64,000 nucleotides of DNA from Bradyrhizobium betae (lineage in GTDB: Bacteria > Pseudomonadota > Alphaproteobacteria > Rhizobiales > Xanthobacteraceae), in the NCBI RefSeq assembly GCF_004123905.1, contig NZ_MZXW01000005.1:124001-188000 (forward strand), written 5' to 3'. Positions 61,793 through 64,000 of the stretch are shown here, one piece after another (the first letter of the stretch is position 1; every line of letters starts with the position of its first letter). Under the pieces are notes generated by a model that worked only from the letters and a program-made list of their open reading frames with translations, had not been told where the DNA came from and made no database searches. Made by a program: the position numbers and the translations under genes.

Positions 61793-63475
61793 ATGATTTT
61801 CTCCCGTATCAGTTTCAAGCTGGTCCTGATTGTCGGCATCGGCCTTCTCGGCATGATCGCGCTGGCGCCGATCGCGCTCTCGACTCTGCGCACGCAGATG
61901 ATTTCCGACCGCCAGGCCAAGACACAGCACATGGTCGATGTCGGCTACGGCATCCTGGCGCATTACCAGAAGCTCGAGAGCGACGGAAAACTCACGCGTG
62001 AGCAGGCGCAAGCCGGCGCGATCGCCGAGATCAAGAGCCTTCGTTACGACAAGGTCGAGTACTTCTGGATCAACGACATGGCCCCCAAGATGGTCATGCA
62101 CCCGATCAAGCCCGAGCTCGACGGCAAGGATCTCTCGGGGATGAAGGATCCATCCGGCAACGCGCTGTTCGTCGGCTTCGTTGACGTTGTCAAGAAACAG
62201 GGGGCGGGCTTCTACAGCTACCTTTGGCCCAAGCCCGGCTTCGACCAGCCGGTCGGGAAAATCTCCTATGTGAAGGGTTTTGCGCCTTGGGGCTGGATCA
62301 TCGGCACCGGCATCTATCTCGACGACGTCGACGCCGTGTTCCGGCAGGATGCAATGACGTTCGGCCTTGTGTGTCTTGCGGTGCTCGTGCTGGTGCTCGG
62401 CGCGTCCTTCGTGATCGGCCGCAGCGTCACCCGGCCGCTCGCAAAAATCACCGCGCTGACCGAGCGTCTCGCCGCCGGCGACAGTGCGTTCGAGGTGCCC
62501 TACACCGACCGCAGCAACGAGGTCGGCGGGCTCGCCAAGGCGCTTGCCGTGTTCAAGGACAATGCGTCCGCCGTGGGCCGGATGCATGCCGAACAGCAGG
62601 AAGCCAAGCAGCGGGCCGACGACGAGAAGCGCAGGACGATGACCGACCTCGCCGGCAAGTTCGAGGCGAGCGTTCAGGCCGTCGTCCGCGACGTCTTCAA
62701 CGAGGCGCGCGCGATGCAGCAGGCCGCGCAAGGCATGTCGGAGACCGCGAACAAGGCGACCGACCGCGCCAGCTTCGTCGCGACCGCCTGCCAGCAGGCC
62801 TCCAGCAACGTGCAGACGGTGGCCTCCGCCGCCGGTCAGTTGTCGGCCTCGATCACCGAGATCAGCCAGCGCGTCGCGCAGGCAGCTTCGGTGGCTGACA
62901 AAGCCGCCGCCGACGGTCAGCGCACCAACGACACCGTGCAGGGGCTCGCTGCCGCCGCGCACAAGATCGGTGAGGTCATCGACCTCATCAACCAGATTGC
63001 CTCGCAGACCAATTTGCTTGCGCTCAACGCCACCATCGAGGCCGCGCGTGCGGGCGAGGCCGGCAAGGGCTTTGCCGTGGTCGCGAGCGAAGTCAAGTCG
63101 CTGGCGAGCCAGACCGCGAAGGCGACCGACGAGATCGGCGCGCAGATCACCGCGATCCAGGCCGAGACCAACCAGGTCGTCGGCAACATCGAGAGCATTC
63201 GCAAGACCATCATGGAGGTCAACGAGATCTCCTCGTCGATCGCAGCCGCGGTCGAGGAGCAGGGCGCCGCGACGCAGGCGATCGCGCACAGTGTGCAGGA
63301 GGCCGCCTCCGGCACCGACCAGGTCTCGCACAACATCTCCGGCGTGACCGATGCGACGGTCGAGACCGGCCAGGCCGCCGGTCTCGTGCTGCAATCGAGT
63401 GGCCGGTTGTCGCAGAAGCTGCAATCGCTCGAGGACGAGGTCAGCGCCTTCGTTGCCGGCGTGCGCGCGGCCTAG
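61793..63475 (+). CDS. methyl-accepting chemotaxis protein with sCache sensor
   Basis: The 560-residue protein has a membrane helix near 8-30, a periplasmic single Cache domain (about 35-185, with [20 protein letters not shown] and [17 protein letters not shown]), a second helix (193-213), HAMP and the signalling domain with the hairpin tip [40 protein letters not shown] follows. It detects a small organic acid or similar and feeds CheA. No cheA or cheW is in the window. Confidence 0.93.
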   Translation: MIFSRISFKLVLIVGIGLLGMIALAPIALSTLRTQMISDRQAKTQHMVDVGYGILAHYQKLESDGKLTREQAQAGAIAEIKSLRYDKVEYFWINDMAPKMVMHPIKPELDGKDLSGMKDPSGNALFVGFVDVVKKQGAGFYSYLWPKPGFDQPVGKISYVKGFAPWGWIIGTGIYLDDVDAVFRQDAMTFGLVCLAVLVLVLGASFVIGRSVTRPLAKITALTERLAAGDSAFEVPYTDRSNEVGGLAKALAVFKDNASAVGRMHAEQQEAKQRADDEKRRTMTDLAGKFEASVQAVVRDVFNEARAMQQAAQGMSETANKATDRASFVATACQQASSNVQTVASAAGQLSASITEISQRVAQAASVADKAAADGQRTNDTVQGLAAAAHKIGEVIDLINQIASQTNLLALNATIEAARAGEAGKGFAVVASEVKSLASQTAKATDEIGAQITAIQAETNQVVGNIESIRKTIMEVNEISSSIAAAVEEQGAATQAIAHSVQEAASGTDQVSHNISGVTDATVETGQAAGLVLQSSGRLSQKLQSLEDEVSAFVAGVRAA

Positions 63476-63487
63476 TATAGCAGGAGG

Positions 63488-64000
63488 ATGGGCCAAAACT
63501 CCGATCGCCGCGCGCGCATCCTCCTGATCAATCCGAACAGTAATGGGGCGACCACCGCGATGATGGTGGCGATTGCGAAGTCTGCCGCCACTGACGGCTT
63601 CGACGTCGTGGGCGCCACGGCGACGCGGGCATCGTCGATGATCGTGACGCCGGACGCGCTCGAGGCGGCTGCGCCCGAGGTCGAGGAGATCGCGCGGGCG
63701 CATCAGGCTTCTTGCGGCGGCATCATTGTTGCGGCGTTCGGCGATCCGGGCCTCGCCGGGATCAAGGGGGCGATGAAGCTGCCCGCGGCAGGCATCGGCG
63801 AATCGTCGATGCTGGAGGCTGCACAGGATGGCCGCAGTTTCGGCGTGGCGACCACGACGCCGCTGCTCAAATCGAAGATCGACGCATTGCCGGACGCGCT
63901 GGGATTGCGTTCGCGCTACACCGGCACGCGCTTTGCCGACGGCGATCCGCAAGAACTGATGCGCGATCCGGCGCGGCTGCGCGCGGCGCTTGCCGGCGCG
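63488..64000 (+). CDS. Asp/Glu/hydantoin racemase family protein, cut by right edge
   Basis: The first 171 codons are visible. The protein opens ARILLINPNSNGATTAMMVA, with GGIIVAAFGDPGLAGIKGAM and AGIGESSMLEAAQDGRSFGV; the family has two active-site cysteines, and the first is in ASCGG here rather than in the usual ACFG. Hydantoin or Asp/Glu racemase activity is expected. The ATG at 63488 directly abuts AGGAGG, an unusually tight spacing. The C-terminus lies beyond the window. Confidence 0.8.
   Translation, partial: MGQNSDRRARILLINPNSNGATTAMMVAIAKSAATDGFDVVGATATRASSMIVTPDALEAAAPEVEEIARAHQASCGGIIVAAFGDPGLAGIKGAMKLPAAGIGESSMLEAAQDGRSFGVATTTPLLKSKIDALPDALGLRSRYTGTRFADGDPQELMRDPARLRAALAGA

Noticed and set aside
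61571..63952. 793-codon open frame antisense to the chemoreceptor
   Set aside because: Same type of GC-driven antisense shadow; the plus-strand chemoreceptor has complete domains.

Overview
The window reads as a chromosomal segment of a GC-rich alphaproteobacterium, almost certainly Bradyrhizobium or a very close relative such as Rhodopseudomonas or Nitrobacter. Evidence: strong third-position G/C bias, a chlorite dismutase-family protein of the short Nitrobacter type, a long rpoD with an inserted Ala/Pro/Gly linker, an RpoH-type sigma factor, a GGAAC-N16-CGTT general-stress promoter, GANTC and CtrA-type sites, and many dyad repeats of the kind scattered through Bradyrhizobium intergenic regions. 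These assignments come from reading motifs; no database search was run.

Layout. 1-5.7 kb: two tiny related membrane proteins, a DapA-family aldolase, a candidate small RNA, a LysR regulator beside trxB, a divergent Lrp/AsnC regulator and greA. 5.7-14.6 kb: carB and carA on the same strand but separated by an MFS exporter/ArsR-like pair, a tRNA-like element, a methyltransferase, dps and a cupin gene. 14.7-23 kb: hydrolases, a YqeY protein, an acyl-CoA synthetase, a MarR regulator, a SnoaL/membrane gene pair and a hybrid histidine kinase. 23-33.7 kb: three transglutaminase-like genes in two places, an ArsR/SRPBCC operon, an exported LVIVD-repeat protein, a LysE exporter, a DUF3592 protein, an N-formylglutamate amidohydrolase-type enzyme and the chlorite dismutase. 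34-38.6 kb: the dnaG-rpoD macromolecular-synthesis block. 38.7-41 kb: an AT-richer insert with a DUF5131 three-Cys gene coupled to its TcmP partner. 41-50 kb: a DCC protein, OmpA-like protein, lytic transglycosylase, SDR, single-domain response regulator, LysE, a 23-residue lysine-rich peptide, a diguanylate cyclase, an amidase and rpoH. 50-56 kb: an RluA-family pseudouridine synthase, tRNA-Glu, a CBS protein, a YbaK-like protein, a lipoprotein hydrolase, a decayed UPF0158 gene and a TacA/TacT toxin-antitoxin pair. 56.8-64 kb: a D-aminoacylase-like amidohydrolase with a CobW GTPase, a tautomerase/TetR divergent pair, two tandem CxxC proteins, a chemoreceptor and the start of an Asp/Glu/hydantoin racemase that runs off the right edge.

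Most of the window is housekeeping and ordinary accessory metabolism. The best candidates for a poorly described system are the DUF5131-TcmP module (38.7-40.9 kb), the lysine-rich mini-protein transcription unit (46.4-46.6 kb), the candidate sRNA at 1.68-1.81 kb, the tRNA-like element at 11.1 kb, the tandem CxxC pair at 60.5-61.5 kb, and the dnaG-rpoD intergenic region with CtrA-like, GANTC and sigma-54-like sites. Several regulator/operator pairs are clear by eye: ArsR-like with two GTTCAA-N6-TTGAAC sites, TetR with two TTGACAC-based sites, TacA with a dyad over its -35 element, and the SRPBCC-linked ArsR with GCAACC-N4-GGTTGC.
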